Shown: in pieces, positions 33,931-45,455 of the stretch
How the letters are laid out: the number at the start of each line of letters is the position of its first letter
Numbering within the stretch: the first letter of the stretch is position 1
DNA from: Akanthomyces muscarius
Lineage: Eukaryota > Ascomycota > Sordariomycetes > Hypocreales > Cordycipitaceae
Direction of reading: 5' to 3'
Length of the DNA stretch: 64,000 nucleotides
Assembly: GCF_028009165.1 (NCBI RefSeq)
Contig: NC_079241.1
Location: forward strand, 3,782,001 to 3,846,000
The notes under the pieces: model-generated
What the model was told of the DNA's origin: nothing
Database searches by the model: none
What the model saw: only the letters and a program-made list of their open reading frames with translations
Position numbers and translations under genes: made by a program

Positions 33931-34319
33931 TGCATCTTATTTACCGCATCTCAGCAGGAAAAATATGGCGATTTTCTATACCGTTCCTGCGAAAAGCGAG
34001 TGTAGGGGAGTTGGTCGTTTTGATGCTTGAAAAATGTCATTCAAGGGGACCCTTATTAGCTCCAGCAACGTAAAAAAAAACCTTGCATTATGTAAGCTCG
34101 ATTTTCACTCGAAGATGGTCACTCAGATGAAATTTACAAACGCTCTCATGGAAGCCATTCACATAACGGCCGTGTGATTTTTTGCCGCTTTTTTTCTTCG
34201 CCTGGGGTTTTCATTTATTCATGATAACGACTCTTCAGCCTCCGGATACTCAATAGTCTCGACGATGCACGCAAACTGGACTCGTCACCTGCAGCCTTTT
34301 AGCGACAGCAGGTGAAGCG
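33931..34319. promoter_or_regulatory. Divergent promoter region, IRC3 / RRN5
   Basis: 389 bp between divergent genes, AT-rich relative to the flanking exons. Both promoters lie here; no specific site recognised. Confidence 0.5.
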
Positions 34320-36014
34320 ATGGATCCGGAGGACTCAGATTATCAAAGCAACGCCTCCAACAGTAACGAGGATAACTCTGAACTGGAATATAGTGATGAT
34401 GAAAAGTCTGGAACGTCAGTGATTTTGGGGGAAGATGTGCAGGATGGGAATCAAGTGAGCGATAGCTCGGCGGGCGACCAGTCGCCGCGCAAACGATCTG
34501 CAGAGAATGAGCCTCCACCGAGGCCTTTCAAACGCCAACGAAGTCACCTGAATCCCGATTATCTCGATCTACTAAACAGGGATATCGAAGACGCGGCGCA
34601 TAGAGTGTGCCTAGAGGACGATATTGATCTGCCGGACTCGCAGCTAGGACTCACTTACTGGTCACCGCTGGAGAAGAAGCAGTTTTTCGAGGCGCTGTCC
34701 CGTTTGGGCAAGCATGATCTCCCGGGCATCGCGCAGCGCATTGGCACCAAGAGCACGATCGAGGTCAAGCATTATCTGCGCGTGCTGCACGAGGCGGTCA
34801 TTGCTCGTCGCGTACAGGAACGTCGGTCCTACTTGGAACCTGCCGAATATCCCGCTGCGATCGAGTTGACGCCGCAGTGCTGCCATGCCCAGGAGGAAGC
34901 TGCCGACACGATATCGATCAGGCAAGAGACCAGAGAGATTCAGCGGGAGGAGAGAAAATGGCAAGCGTGCTGGGACATTACGCCCAGGATTGCCGCTGAG
35001 CTGGAGAAGAAGCAGCAGCAGCAGCAGCAGCAGGACGACGGAGCAGCAAACCTGGCTTTTGCAAAACTCTTTCACGTTCCACGGTGGTTGAAGCTGTCGG
35101 ATCGCATGTTTATGAACTCTTCTATGCCCGGCAGCAACTGGCGCAATATTGAGGCAAGACCGCCATCTATGTGGGCCACAACGCTGGACGACTTCCACTC
35201 CCTCGCTTTATCCGTTACCCGGCGCTTGGTGCAGACCACTCTGTTTATCAGCATGTCACGAATTAGAGCAAAATCCGAGCTCAGGCCTGAAACGAGAAAC
35301 ATTGTGCGGAAAAGGGACGTAGAGGCGGCCGTTGCGTCGCTGGGGCTCTCGCATAACGCAAATGACCTGTGGCGCAAGAGCGCACGCCGACTACGACTCA
35401 ACGTGTACGAGAATCCACCGACTCGCGGTGACGAAGAAGAGGAAGAAGAAGAGCCAATGACATATGAGGAAGTTGAAGCTGAGCTTTCCAACGAGGAGCC
35501 AGCCCGTGCCAAGAGCGAAGACTCGGACGTCGAGAGGGTCAAGCTGGAGGCGCGCTCCACGGATGAAGTCGACGACTCGGCTGTCGACGACGACTCGGAC
35601 AGCCCAGGCAAGCCAAAGGACGAGGAGGAGCGCGCCGTCAACCGCGAAATCAACGAGGTGCTCTGGTACTCGGCCGCGGGCATCCGCGACCTGCAGAGCA
35701 CGCGGCGCGCCCTCAAGCTACGCATTGAGACGGAGCGGCGGCAGGAGCGCCACGCCGACGCCGTGGACGAGTACGCAAGCTACACAGCCGAGACGGACAT
35801 GTGGGAGCTGCTGCAAAAGGCACCGCCCGCGCAGAGGCCGCGGACGGTGCCGAACCCGGCCCGCATGGCGCTGCAGCGGTCGAACCTGGATGTCGAGAGC
35901 TTGTACGCGATGAATAGGACCTGGGCGGACGGCCTCGAGTACCAGGCAGAGTGGGAGACGCTGCATAGGCCAGTCGAGCCAGTGAATCACGACACTGAAG
36001 ACGATGACAACTGA
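34320..36014 (+). CDS. RRN5: RNA polymerase I upstream activation factor subunit RRN5-like (SANT domain)
   Basis: Predicted nuclear factor for rRNA gene transcription; in yeast Rrn5 is part of the upstream activation factor that binds the rDNA promoter. Intronless, 564 residues. A SANT/Myb-type domain spans about 113-158 (YWSPLEKKQFFEALSRLGKH, with conserved Trp). The N-terminus is acidic and Ser-rich with a basic nuclear signal (PRKRSAENEPPPRPFKRQR). A polyglutamine run of eight interrupts the middle, and an acidic stretch (GDEEEEEEEPM) lies near 375-385. The segment after the SANT domain (MFMNSSMPGSNWRNIEARPPSMWATTLDDFHSLALSVTRRL) resembles the histone-fold-like part of Rrn5 homologues, but I could not confirm this. 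The name rests on domain order and is moderately secure. Confidence 0.8.
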   Translation: MDPEDSDYQSNASNSNEDNSELEYSDDEKSGTSVILGEDVQDGNQVSDSSAGDQSPRKRSAENEPPPRPFKRQRSHLNPDYLDLLNRDIEDAAHRVCLEDDIDLPDSQLGLTYWSPLEKKQFFEALSRLGKHDLPGIAQRIGTKSTIEVKHYLRVLHEAVIARRVQERRSYLEPAEYPAAIELTPQCCHAQEEAADTISIRQETREIQREERKWQACWDITPRIAAELEKKQQQQQQQDDGAANLAFAKLFHVPRWLKLSDRMFMNSSMPGSNWRNIEARPPSMWATTLDDFHSLALSVTRRLVQTTLFISMSRIRAKSELRPETRNIVRKRDVEAAVASLGLSHNANDLWRKSARRLRLNVYENPPTRGDEEEEEEEPMTYEEVEAELSNEEPARAKSEDSDVERVKLEARSTDEVDDSAVDDDSDSPGKPKDEEERAVNREINEVLWYSAAGIRDLQSTRRALKLRIETERRQERHADAVDEYASYTAETDMWELLQKAPPAQRPRTVPNPARMALQRSNLDVESLYAMNRTWADGLEYQAEWETLHRPVEPVNHDTEDDDN

Positions 36015-36141
36015 GATTAGACGGTGTATATATGTACATATAAAGTTTGCATTGTATTTTGGGTATAAAGTCTCCCATCCAACGAATACACCAATATCAT
36101 GACTCCGTGGTAACGCCCAATCCTTATTGCTTATAATGCAA

Positions 36142-37090
36142 TCATTTGCCTTTTCTCCTTGAACTTGTTCTTCTTCCTCCGCGTCCTCGCCCTGCCCCTC
36201 GAGTCGATCTCGTCGCCGGCGTACCGCTGTCCTCCTCCTCATCGCTCTCGCCATCGCCCTCCTCACTCTCCCCGCCTTCGTCGTCGTTGTCGTCTGCCTC
36301 CTCGTCTTCCTCCTCCGGTTCGTCCTCCTCCTCCTCGGTCGTCTCGGCCTTTTCCGCTTTGCTCGCGGCGCGCGTGCGACTTCGTGCGCCTCTCGTCTGC
36401 TTGACGGCAGCTGGGGACGGCGCATCTGTGCCCTCCTCTGTGTCTTCAGCGTCGGTGGCGCGGGAGGCCGCGGCCCTCGACGACTCTCGAGCGCGCTTGC
36501 GCTTGCCGCTGCCGGTATTGTGGCTGCGTTTGTGCGGCGGGGGCGGCGAGAGCTCGAGCTCTGGCGGTGATGTCGGCGCCTCGCTCGCGTCGGCAATGGC
36601 GCGCTGCATCATGGGCTCAATGTAGGCGTCGTAGGGCAGGGCAAAGTCCATGTAGCGCTCGCCCTCGTCGTCCTCGTCGTCAATGTTCTCGCGGTCGTCG
36701 ATGAGGTCGAGGTTGTAGTAGGCGCGCAGCTTCTGCCAAATGTGCGGTATGCGCGTGTGCTGATGCAGGTCTGGGTCGAAGCCGTGGTTACGCAGGTGTT
36801 CGGAGATGGCAATCATGCGAAAGTGCTTGTGCATTCCTAGGTGCTTTGGGTTAGCAGTCGATGGACAAGAGCAAGAAAAGCGGGTGCGTACCGGCAGGTT
36901 TCCATCGGATCACACCTTTGAACAAGGAAGATACTTGGTCATCTGTCCACATGGCGTTGTAGCCTTGCATGTCTTCCTTGACGGGCGAGCTTGGTGCGGC
37001 CTGGGGCGTGTCGACGTCCATGGCATCGTCGTCGCGGGCCGGCGTCGACGCAGCGGTTGCTCCCCCACGGGCGCGCTTTTTGGGAGGCAT
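36142..37090 (-). CDS. EAF7: Chromatin modification-related protein EAF7 (NuA4 subunit)
   Basis: Subunit of the NuA4 histone acetyltransferase complex. Two exons, 36892-37090 and 36142-36836 (55-nt intron), encode 297 residues. The CT20/EAF7 domain is clear: [21 protein letters not shown], then across the intron [18 protein letters not shown] and [23 protein letters not shown]. The rest is a disordered tail, first Lys/Arg-rich, then a long Glu/Asp run of about 50 residues, ending in an RG-rich basic end ([17 protein letters not shown]). The start at 37090 begins [10 protein letters not shown], itself a basic nuclear signal. It is convergent with RRN5 (stop codons only 127 bp apart) and divergent from the gamma-tubulin complex gene. 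Confidence 0.92.
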
Positions 37091-37420
37091 ACTGAGCGCA
37101 ACGGCGAAGCGAAACTTAATGGCGATGGGTGCGGCGATTGCCCAGCCCGATTGAAGCGAAGTTGTTTGTTTCTTGTACGCTGTGCACTGCGAAGGAACAA
37201 TTTTCTGGAGACGGGTATCGGAGCTCCAGTTTGGTTCGGTCACTTTAGCGGGTGAGATCATGCCGCAGTGCTGTACCTCTGTTAGCGCGGGGCAGCTACC
37301 TGACGCGCTGGGCGCGTGTCCCGTCAACCTTTCGACTTTCGCATCAGCATTGTACGTCTTGCCGGCCGCGCGGATAAGACGCCGAAGATCCATGGTGCCG
37401 AGTCTATAAAGCCGAAAGCC
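37091..37420. promoter_or_regulatory. Divergent promoter region, EAF7 / gamma-tubulin complex gene
   Basis: 330 bp shared by two divergent genes. No TATA-like element or operator recognised. Confidence 0.5.
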
Positions 37421-40331
37421 ATGGCTGGCCAAGCGAACGAGGCGAATCTCTTCGCAGTGCCGGACTTCTGGCAAAAGTCGAATTGGCTCCAAGACCTTGC
37501 AACGGATCCCAAAGCCGACTTTTTCTCTTTACACAAAAGCGGTAGGCGCTGTAGAGACATCTTTTTCTCATGAATAACTACTCACCTCTCAATTTTCAGA
37601 TGACGCGACTACGAACGTCCAAGGCTCATTTGCAACTGTTGCGCCGATTGTCGCCGAACCAAATGGACTCTTCAATGCGCCTATATTCGAGAATTGTGAG
37701 CCGGGCGAGCAAGAATCACCAGCCGATAAGACGAGCACAACTAGCGAGTCGATAGATGACTCGACAGTCGAGGCAGATACGTGGATGGACCTCGATGAGC
37801 CTATTATCACGCCGCCCGCGCACCGAACGTGGGATGCTTTCGAAGCAGGCACTGCAGCTCCGCCTGAGCCTCTATTTCTAAGCGAAGCCGGAGCTTCGAC
37901 ATATGACGCTTTGCTCTCATGGCCTACGGATCCACTGAATCTGAAGAACACAAATGTTCCAGTCGTACAAACAAAGGCATATTTCTCCTCGCTGTTGTCT
38001 CTTGCGCTCGGCCAGCAGTCGCTGCTCTTTGTTCGAAACCATTCAGGAAAGAAGTTTCGACCTGCGTTGCCCAAATTTCGAATATCGGGGTACTCACGCG
38101 AGGTTCTGGCGGGTGTCGAAGAAGAATGCCTAACATGCGGTATGCGAATACTGGACCTGCGCTCATTCATCCAAAAATCATACGCAGGTGAAACCAGTCC
38201 ATGCCGCATCGCTCTCGCGAGTGCTGTCAGTCAAATACTGCAGGTGGTGCATAAATATGTAACAGTCGACAAGGCGCAGCCTCAGTCGCTATTACAACTA
38301 CAGACGTCAGTAGCTTCATTGGCGGCGATAGTAAAGCCGCTGGTCAGGCTGAACGTGCAGCTGCGGCCGGATATGGGCGACCACGGTGTGCTATCCGCCG
38401 TCTTTCATCACGCGTCCCTCGCAGACGCTGATAGTCGATATGTTCGCGAGATGATGCGCGAAGTCTTGCAACGCGTGTCAACACCCTGGATTGATTTTTT
38501 GCAGGAGTGGATTGGGACAGTGGCTGAAAAGGGCATTCCGTTGACCAAATGCGATGTTGGTGCGAGGAAATGGTTTGTGAAAGTCGATACAGAAATATAC
38601 GTGGACGATTTTGGACGACAAATCGAAGACATTGACTTTCGGCTTGATCGCTCACGGATGCCAGCATTTATACCCGATGACGTTGCGCAGTCAATATTCG
38701 AGACTGGAAAGAATCTGCGCTTTATTAAGAGTCACCACCCTGAGCATATACTTGCCAATACTCAGTTCACTCTTTCACAGAAGCCGCCAGAGATAAGATG
38801 GCTCTTTGACTGGAACGCTATTTCGAGAGTTGAGCGGCAGGTAAAAGAGTTCAGAGAGAAGATGCTGAAGGCAGTCAACGACTTTCGACTTGGGTCTGCG
38901 TCTAATATAGGCTGCACGCCTCATGCCGCTTCGCCGAAAACGCAAGAGTATAATCTCACGTTCTTTGGTGTTGATGAACAAGAAATGGAGAACCGAATCC
39001 AGGCATCTATGCAGCGTTTGCAACAGCCACTGAAAGACGGAACGACGCGCGACTCGCTGTCAACAATCGTACGCCGCCAACTTGATCAAGGCTTTTCTGA
39101 CAGCTCGGGCAGCGGTATCACGCCCCATTGGTCATTACTGCCGCTGCTTTCGTTCGGAGCTATGGTGTCGGCACAGGCCCGCTCCATCAACCACGAGCAC
39201 ATGAGGCTCCTTTTCGTTAAGCACGACCTTCTTGGGCACTTGCGCCTATATAGGGACTTCCATATGCTTGGAAGTGGTCTGTTTTGTGCCAGGCTCTCAC
39301 AAGCACTGTTCAACCCTGATCTTGAGTCTGCAGAGAGACAGGCAGGTGTTGCTAGACAGGGCGGTGTGATGGGCCTCCGCCTCGGCGGGCGTGATACTTG
39401 GCCTCCTGCTAGCTCGGAATTGCGTCTGGCATTGATGGGCATTTTATCAGACGCTTACTATGAAGGCCGGCCCAAGTCGTCCAACAATCTTGGCAGAGAC
39501 GGTGAGAAACTTCCCGGCGACTTGAGCTTTGCTGTGCGAGATCTCTCGGAGGAAGAAATCAAGAAATGCATGGACCCAGATTCTTTGGAGGCGCTGGACT
39601 TCCTGTGCTTACAATACACCACACCGCCAGCGCTAAGCAGCGTTATTACCCCGGTCATTCTATTGCAGTATGACCGCATCTTTCGGCTACTCTTGCGCGT
39701 CTTGCGAATGATGTACGTTGTCGATGAATTATTTCGCCAGACTCTTTGGACCTCTCGACTGCACGGATACGAACTATCGGATGACGAGTATCGCTTTGCT
39801 CGAGAGGCTCGCATTTTTGTCTCCAGTGTCGCAGGCTACTTTCTCGATACTGCCATAGCACTCCCTTGGCAGGCTTTCGAGAGCCGCCTTGATCAGATCC
39901 AAGCCGCTCTCGCGCGATCTAGCAATGACACCTTTACTGAACAACCGCCGAGTCCGCTTCAGCTGCAGCAGCTCCATAGCAAGCTCCTGTACGCCAGTAT
40001 GGGCGGCCTCTTCCTGCGCAAGAGACAGCAGCCGATACTGAATCTTTTGGAAGATATCTTCAACGGCATTTTGGAGTATGCCAAAGCTGCCAAAGCGAGC
40101 GAGTCTACAGACCAGTCAGGAACAAGGCTTGCGTCAGATATGTATCACGAGTTCAAGCAAAAGGTGCAAGTCTTCATTACCGTATGTCGCACTCTATCGG
40201 AAAAGGCGAAATCGGAGCCAAAGGACAAAGACAGCGGAGATGGAATATTCCATACTGCTGGAGTTGGAGATGAGAGTATTGTTGCTCAACTGCTATCGAA
40301 GCTCGATCTCGATAATTATTATGTGAAATAG
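37421..40331 (+). CDS. Gamma-tubulin complex component, Spc97/Spc98 family (GCP6-like)
   Basis: Structural subunit of the gamma-tubulin complex that nucleates microtubules at spindle pole bodies. Two exons, 37421-37541 and 37600-40331 (58-nt intron), encode 950 residues. The GRIP1 half is seen in [21 protein letters not shown] ... [18 protein letters not shown] and [32 protein letters not shown]; the GRIP2 half is seen in [45 protein letters not shown] and, at the C-terminus, the helical bundle around [17 protein letters not shown]. The length and insertions suggest GCP5 or GCP6 rather than GCP2/3; I favour GCP6 but cannot separate them with confidence. The first exon is short, and without it the gene appears to start over 360 nt too late. 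Confidence 0.85.
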
Positions 40332-40668
40332 CGCATGATGTAACGTATTTATGATTGAATGATACCCTTGACTTTTCGTCCTTGAAGGTCCTATACACGC
40401 GTGCTTCTTTGTTGATGTTGGAAGCTGGCTGAGACGGCTCGCGCCGTCGAATGCCGAGCTGAAGTTTGGTGACGACGCCGATCCCCACTGACTCACGATC
40501 CGACCCGGGAGTAAGCGTCTGCCCGTGACCTTTGTTTCCTACAATTGTCTTGGCCAATTGTCGCCATCTTGTAGCCACCAGCTGTCACATTTCCTTTGAA
40601 TCCATACAGCTGCCCTGGTAATCTATTCATACTAGCACTCGCTCCGTGTCCATCGACCGCGATTGGCC
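40332..40668. other. Intergenic: GCP6-like 3' flank and promoter of the frameshifted GNAT
   Basis: 337 bp between same-strand genes; ordinary composition, no element recognised. Confidence 0.45.
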
Positions 40669-41462
40669 ATGTCGCTCGAACCTGCACCCTCACAATTTTG
40701 TTTCCCGACTCGTATCTTGCAAAATGCAAAAGTAAAGCTGGTCCCTTTCTCGGTAGGTGAATAGTTTCAACTTTTTACAGCCTGGACCGATGTTGATAAA
40801 AGATAGATTGAGGGACATGCCGAGCGCTTCTATGACATCACGAACACCACGATGAGATTTACACGTATACCAACAACGGCCCGTATCATTCATTGCAGCA
40901 CATAATTGATACATTTCTCATACCTACCTTCTTCTCCGGTGGCAGGCAGAGCTTCGCGTACACTGTCATTGACAAGACACGGCCGCCGTCTCCAGAAGAT
41001 CCCGCTGGCGAGGTTGCCGGCCTATTTTCGTACGAGCACGCCGACGACGATAGCCTCTGCGTTGAGATTGGTCACGTGCGCGTCGCGCCTGCATATCAGC
41101 GCAAGGGCATCGCTGTCATAGCCACGGCGCTGATGTTGCGGTACGCCATGGACACCATCGAGCAGGGCGGCCTAGGCCTCGTTCGCGTAGGCTGGGGCGC
41201 CAGCACCGTCAACGATGCCTCGATCCGCGTCGCGCGCAAGGTGGGCTTCGGCGAGATTGGGACGATACCGTACCAGCGCGTGATCAAGAATGGAATGGCC
41301 AGGAACAAGATGGGCAATGGTCGAAGACTGGCGCCGCGGGCCCAGGCTGGTGATTTGTGGAGAGACGTGGTCATGTTCTGCATAACGTGGGAGGAGTGGG
41401 AAGCCGATAAAAGAGATGTTGCAATGCGGCTGTTGGGAGATGGCTCGCATGTGGATAAATGA
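40669..41462 (+). pseudogene. GNAT acetyltransferase with an apparent frameshift
   Basis: GNAT-fold acetyltransferase whose reading frame is broken near its N-terminus. Exon 1 is 40669-40752 (MSLEPAPSQFCFPTRILQNA...VPFS). A 54-nt intron with GTAGGT donor and GATAG acceptor leads to 40807, encoding IEGHAERFYDITNT. The downstream frame from 40851 reads DEIYTYTNNGPYHSLQHIIDTFL and continues uninterrupted to a stop at 41462, with acetyl-CoA binding motif A (EIGHVRVAPAYQRKGIAVIATALML). The two halves differ by one missing base (or two extra) between about 40843 and 40851. No GT-AG intron of plausible length bridges them; skipping 40753-40856 would keep frame but needs a GAG acceptor and deletes conserved residues. 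It could be a true pseudogene, a strain-specific allele or a sequencing error. The 3' part alone lacks an early ATG. Confidence 0.6.
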
Positions 41463-41628
41463 GGCCTGGTATTCATGGCCCAGGCCGTTGTGTATTCTCG
41501 TCTACCATGTACGTATTGTCTATAGTCATGTCCCATTTCACCCACCTGCTTTTCTTTTAAACCCCAATCTATGACAAGATTAAATGCGAATGATGTTTCT
41601 CCTTCAACTCCTCGAAATGCTTATATCC

Positions 41629-42480
41629 TCAAGGCTTGACGGCGTAGCTCACGCGGCTGATGCCCTTGCTTCGCGCAATCTTGCGAACCGTTGTCTCGCC
41701 GCACAGATCCGTCGTGTCGACGTGCGTGCCGCCGCAGGGATACACCTCGGCACCCACAATCTTGACGACGCGGAACTTGGTCTCGCCGGGCGCCAGGAAA
41801 CTGCTGTCCGGTATGAGGCGCTCGAGGCCCTCGCGGCGAAACTCGTCGGCGTCCCAAAAGTCAATCTCGACGGGCATGGCCGCGGCGACGTACTCGTCGA
41901 CCTTTTTCTGTATTTCGGGCTTCCAGGCGCCCTCGATGACGCCGCGGAACTCGCAGCCGGCGCTATCTGGAAAGTGCGAGGCCTTGAGCTCGTCGAAGCC
42001 CTCGACTCTGTCCATGACCAGGTGGCGGACGGCGGCGCCGAGGACGTGGCCGGCCGTGTGTAGGCGCGAGTAGTAGACGCGCTTTTCGACGTCAATGGCC
42101 TGCTCGACGGCCGTGCCGGGCTGCTGGAGGCTGGCGGCGGCGGCGGTCGAGGCGAAGCGGCCGAGGTGCAGCACCTGGCCGTCGTTGACGACGTCCATCC
42201 GAACAGCCCGGACCTCAAACGGAGGCGTGGACGAGGCGTCGCCATTGGTCGCTGCCGTCGCACCCATGGTGCCCTGGTCCGAGGGCTGGCCGCCGCCTTG
42301 CGGGTGGAAGATTGTCTCGGCGGTGACGACCACGTGGTCCTCGTCGCTGCCGTCCTTGAAAAGTTGCCGATTGGCTTCCTCGAGGGCCGAAAACGGCCGC
42401 GTCGAGACAATCGCTGTCTTTAGGCGAAAGAGCTTGGCATTGTGGTGGAAAGCCAGATATGTGCGCGCCGCAGCTGCCAT
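41629..42480 (-). CDS. AlaX-like alanyl-tRNA editing protein
   Basis: Free-standing relative of the alanyl-tRNA synthetase editing domain; such proteins remove serine or glycine mischarged on tRNA-Ala. Intronless, 283 residues. The zinc and catalytic motifs are present: HTAGH (HxxxH) about halfway and CGGTH near the C-terminus, the latter followed by VDTTDLCGETTVRKIARSKGISRVSYAV as in the tRNA-synthetase second additional domain. The N-terminal part carries ETIFHPQGGGQPSDQGTM, the conserved beta-barrel motif. I chose the ATG at 42480 (MAAAARTYLAFHHNAKLF); the frame is open further upstream, but that part overlaps the TATA element. No organelle signal was clear. Confidence 0.9.
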   Translation of the reverse strand: MAAAARTYLAFHHNAKLFRLKTAIVSTRPFSALEEANRQLFKDGSDEDHVVVTAETIFHPQGGGQPSDQGTMGATAATNGDASSTPPFEVRAVRMDVVNDGQVLHLGRFASTAAAASLQQPGTAVEQAIDVEKRVYYSRLHTAGHVLGAAVRHLVMDRVEGFDELKASHFPDSAGCEFRGVIEGAWKPEIQKKVDEYVAAAMPVEIDFWDADEFRREGLERLIPDSSFLAPGETKFRVVKIVGAEVYPCGGTHVDTTDLCGETTVRKIARSKGISRVSYAVKP

Positions 42481-42837
42481 TGTGTAATTTCCCAGATCGG
42501 GAGCTGATCTCGTGGCAGACAGAAGATAACTTTGGGGCCGTGATTCAGTTCCATTTATATAGTGCTCAACGTTTACCCCGTGTTGGTGGTTTGTGGGGGA
42601 GTCATCAATCGCGCCTTTGCGCCCTGTGGACATTGTCAATACAGGGGCGCTAACTGCCCGTTAAAGCAGTACGAAACTTCTAGAAGCTCAATTGAGAACG
42701 ATGAACCCGGCACTGTTCATGTGATTTTTTGTATGATTTCATTGTATTTAGACACTCTATGAAATGACGCTGATGAGCTATGACACGTAAAGCATTTTCA
42801 AGTAAGGATTTTGGTACAATGCGACTGGCTTATCTCC
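42481..42837. promoter_or_regulatory. AlaX promoter and sulfotransferase-like gene 3' flank
   Basis: 357 bp between two minus-strand genes. It holds a TATA element (listed separately); the rest is unremarkable and AT-rich near 42700-42830. Confidence 0.5.
42553..42562 (-). promoter_or_regulatory. TATA-like element upstream of the AlaX gene
   Basis: CTATATAAAT on the minus strand, about 73 nt before the start codon, a normal distance in filamentous fungi. Sequence match only. Confidence 0.55.
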
Positions 42838-43881
42838 CTATCTTCGCTTGGTGTAGTACCAAGCGCCAATTGCGACTGCTGGGATCACTAGCGAACCGAG
42901 GACCTTGTATGCGGTCACGGTCAGGCGACTTCCAATGAAGCTACCAAGCATCTTGTCAAACTCAGCCGGGGCATTACCACGAGGATATTTCTCCTCTGGA
43001 ATGGGAATGCCAAGGAACGGGCAGATTTGCTCCCAACCAAAGCCGTCTTCCAACTTGACGTCGAGCAGCTGGTCTTTGGGCACAAGTCGACGGATCAACT
43101 CGCTACTAATTAATTTAGAAAGTATCGTGTTAGCTGCAAGTCGCTTTGCTTTTCGTCTATCAATCGATAGTATATTGGGCAATGCTGTACTTACTCGTTC
43201 ACGTTGTCGGCCTTGGCTAGAGGCATGCCCGCCTTGAGTCCTCGGCCGTGGAAAATGACTTGCCAGAACGTATCGTTCAGTTCTGTAAACATGGAAATAT
43301 GCTTGTCGACTATTGCGACCGCATTCAAAGGGAAACTGTGGGTGGCCGCGACGACAGTGTTGACGAGGTGGCTCAGGGACTTGTCCCACGCAGTCAAGTC
43401 GCGCTCGGTAAGAATGAACTTTGCGCTAGGATAATACTCGATGAATTCTTCAACAAAGTATGAAGGAATCTCGACAACCGTCTGTTGGTGGGGAAAATCC
43501 GGTTAGCCCATTGTGTCTTCCGGGAGAGCCTCTGAAAGCTCCAATTGTGGACATACGTCATAGTTGGCCAGCCATTTGTCGAAATCAGCTTTGTCGTAAG
43601 GTTTGCCTTCGCCCAGGTATTTGTTGCGTAGAGCCTCATTCAGCAGGCTCATGTGAGTGATCCCGTTCATGACGCACTCATACATGTGGTAGGGCTTGTA
43701 TCCGAGCATCTGGAAGCACTGGTACATGGAGAAGGTACCAGTACTGATGAATGAACGAGGTTAGACGGATCCTTGGCGGAAAACAATTATTCGGAACTAA
43801 ATACCGGCTCTTGCTCAAGATGATGATTCTTTTGTCCAGGATCCTCTCCGGCTGGGGAATTCGGTCAATGAGGCGCGACAT
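42838..43881 (-). CDS. Sulfotransferase-like P-loop protein with C-terminal membrane anchor
   Basis: Member of the fungal sulfotransferase-like family (Sulfotransfer_4 type); reaction unproven. Four exons: 43805-43881, 43557-43743, 43195-43481 and 42838-43102, encoding 271 residues. The PAPS-binding P-loop is RIIILSKSRTGTFSMYQCFQMLGYKPYH, cut by intron 1 at the Arg-Thr junction. YYPSAKFILTERDLTAWDKSL is the conserved 3'-phosphate-binding block, and VKLEDGFGWEQICPFLGIPIP the C-terminal signature. A hydrophobic helix near the end (LGSLVIPAVAIGAWYY) followed by TKRR suggests a tail anchor. The last intron has a tandem acceptor (TAG TAG), giving two in-frame products that differ by one serine. 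I used the downstream acceptor. Confidence 0.87.
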
Positions 43882-45455
43882 GATGGTGATTGTGAAATGT
43901 TGTTGCTGAGTATAGAGGTTTACGTGCGTAACACACTCCAAGAAATATGCGGCACATCTCTTATTCATATAGACTGAGAAACTCTCCGAGTCCCTACAGG
44001 GGAAATAGCTGGCCCGTCGATCCAGAGGCCTGGACACCCTCGTTCAGTACTTGGCAGAACCTCAACGGCCCACAAGGCGCTGCCATGGCGCTGTTGGAGC
44101 TGGATAACCAAGGCTGTAGCGTATCAACAGCAGCTCGCCCGTAAGCAATCAGTGGGTAGGGCTGAAAGAAATGTCCCAAAAGGCAAAAAAGTCATCTCAA
44201 TCGAATATTACTGGATGAAGCCCCCTGGCCTAAGAGCCTCTGGCCAAGTCCCAGCGGCGAGGTTGCGACCGAGACTCCGTGTTCGACCAGCTCGTTCCGT
44301 AAACTGATAGGTGCGAATCAGGTAACTGAAGACGAACAAGCCATAGCTTAGGCCCGAGTCAAGGAGTGCTTACATTCAAACGGGGCGCTACCAAGCAAAT
44401 AACTAGCTAGTGGCTGACAGGAGAGGCTGCCGCCACTTATTTAGATTGCCTATGCCAAAAAGTAGATGCAAAGTCCAAATATACACGACACGGGCCGAAT
44501 AAATAGGAGTCTCCGATTCTTGAGACAAGTGTGAAACTGCCAGCAATTAGTAGGCGATTACTCCAATATTATACGTAAGTCGTAGAAATGTACCATGCCT
44601 GGACACATGTCCGGTGTGCCCACGATATGGGTCATGAGGCGTTCTTAGTGGAATTGTCGTGGAGAATGCACAGCCTACCAGTAGATGACAGTTGAGCGCC
44701 GGCTATGTCCCTCTCCGTCCTAGTGCGCGAAGTTTTGGCTTAAGCTGTACCGGCTGCGTGAGATTAGCCGCTACATAGGAAGTCCGCGTAAGTGCTTGAT
44801 CATTATAGTGTTCGCTCTCGATAATTTGTCAATGCCCAATACCCGTGGCATGTGGCTTGAAACGTCAGTAACTGAACTGCGAATGTGATTTGTTGATTAT
44901 CTAGAGGAATAAGACTGACCCGGCGATTCCCAAGTCAGTCCCCAAAACTGGGTATACTATCCAATGGTTGAAAGAATCCGCTCTTCAATTAAAAGACACA
45001 TGATACGGGCTGCAAGGGATGGGAATACACCAGTACAGACACAGATTTCTAGTTCATATTACGACGAGCTAACAACGGCTAGTTAGTGGGTTGTGAAGGT
45101 TTGTATAGGCACGTCGGCGTATTTCCCGAGGGCATATTTGTGCAAAATTCACGGATAAGGACCGTGCAGAAGCATTGATGAAGATAAAAAAAAGTTAGGT
45201 ATAAGAAAAAGCGACAGTGACGTCGAGGAACCGTTACCTATTTTCCAGTTGAGGTCTGTTGGCTGGTTGGCTGACAGAATAGTGGGGGCGGGGCAGCAAC
45301 GGTCTTTCACTGAACGCGACTGACGCGTCTCCGCACTTTGACGACAGGGAAACTCGACATCTCATCGAGCACTTCAGGCACTTGTCGCAGAGACTGATGC
45401 TGCCAAACACCCATTCATTACCTGGACACATATACGATACTTGGTCGCGCCAACA
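43882..45455. promoter_or_regulatory. Divergent intergenic region, sulfotransferase-like / ASK1
   Basis: About 1.57 kb, AT-rich, without a supported gene. It contains several stretches with stops in all frames. No terminal inverted repeats, tRNA or satellite found by eye. Confidence 0.5.

Noticed and set aside
44200..44330. Short minus-strand peptide-like stretch (about 37 codons) in the sulfotransferase/ASK1 gap
   Set aside because: It is bounded by stops on both sides with no start or splice acceptor in frame; most likely chance.
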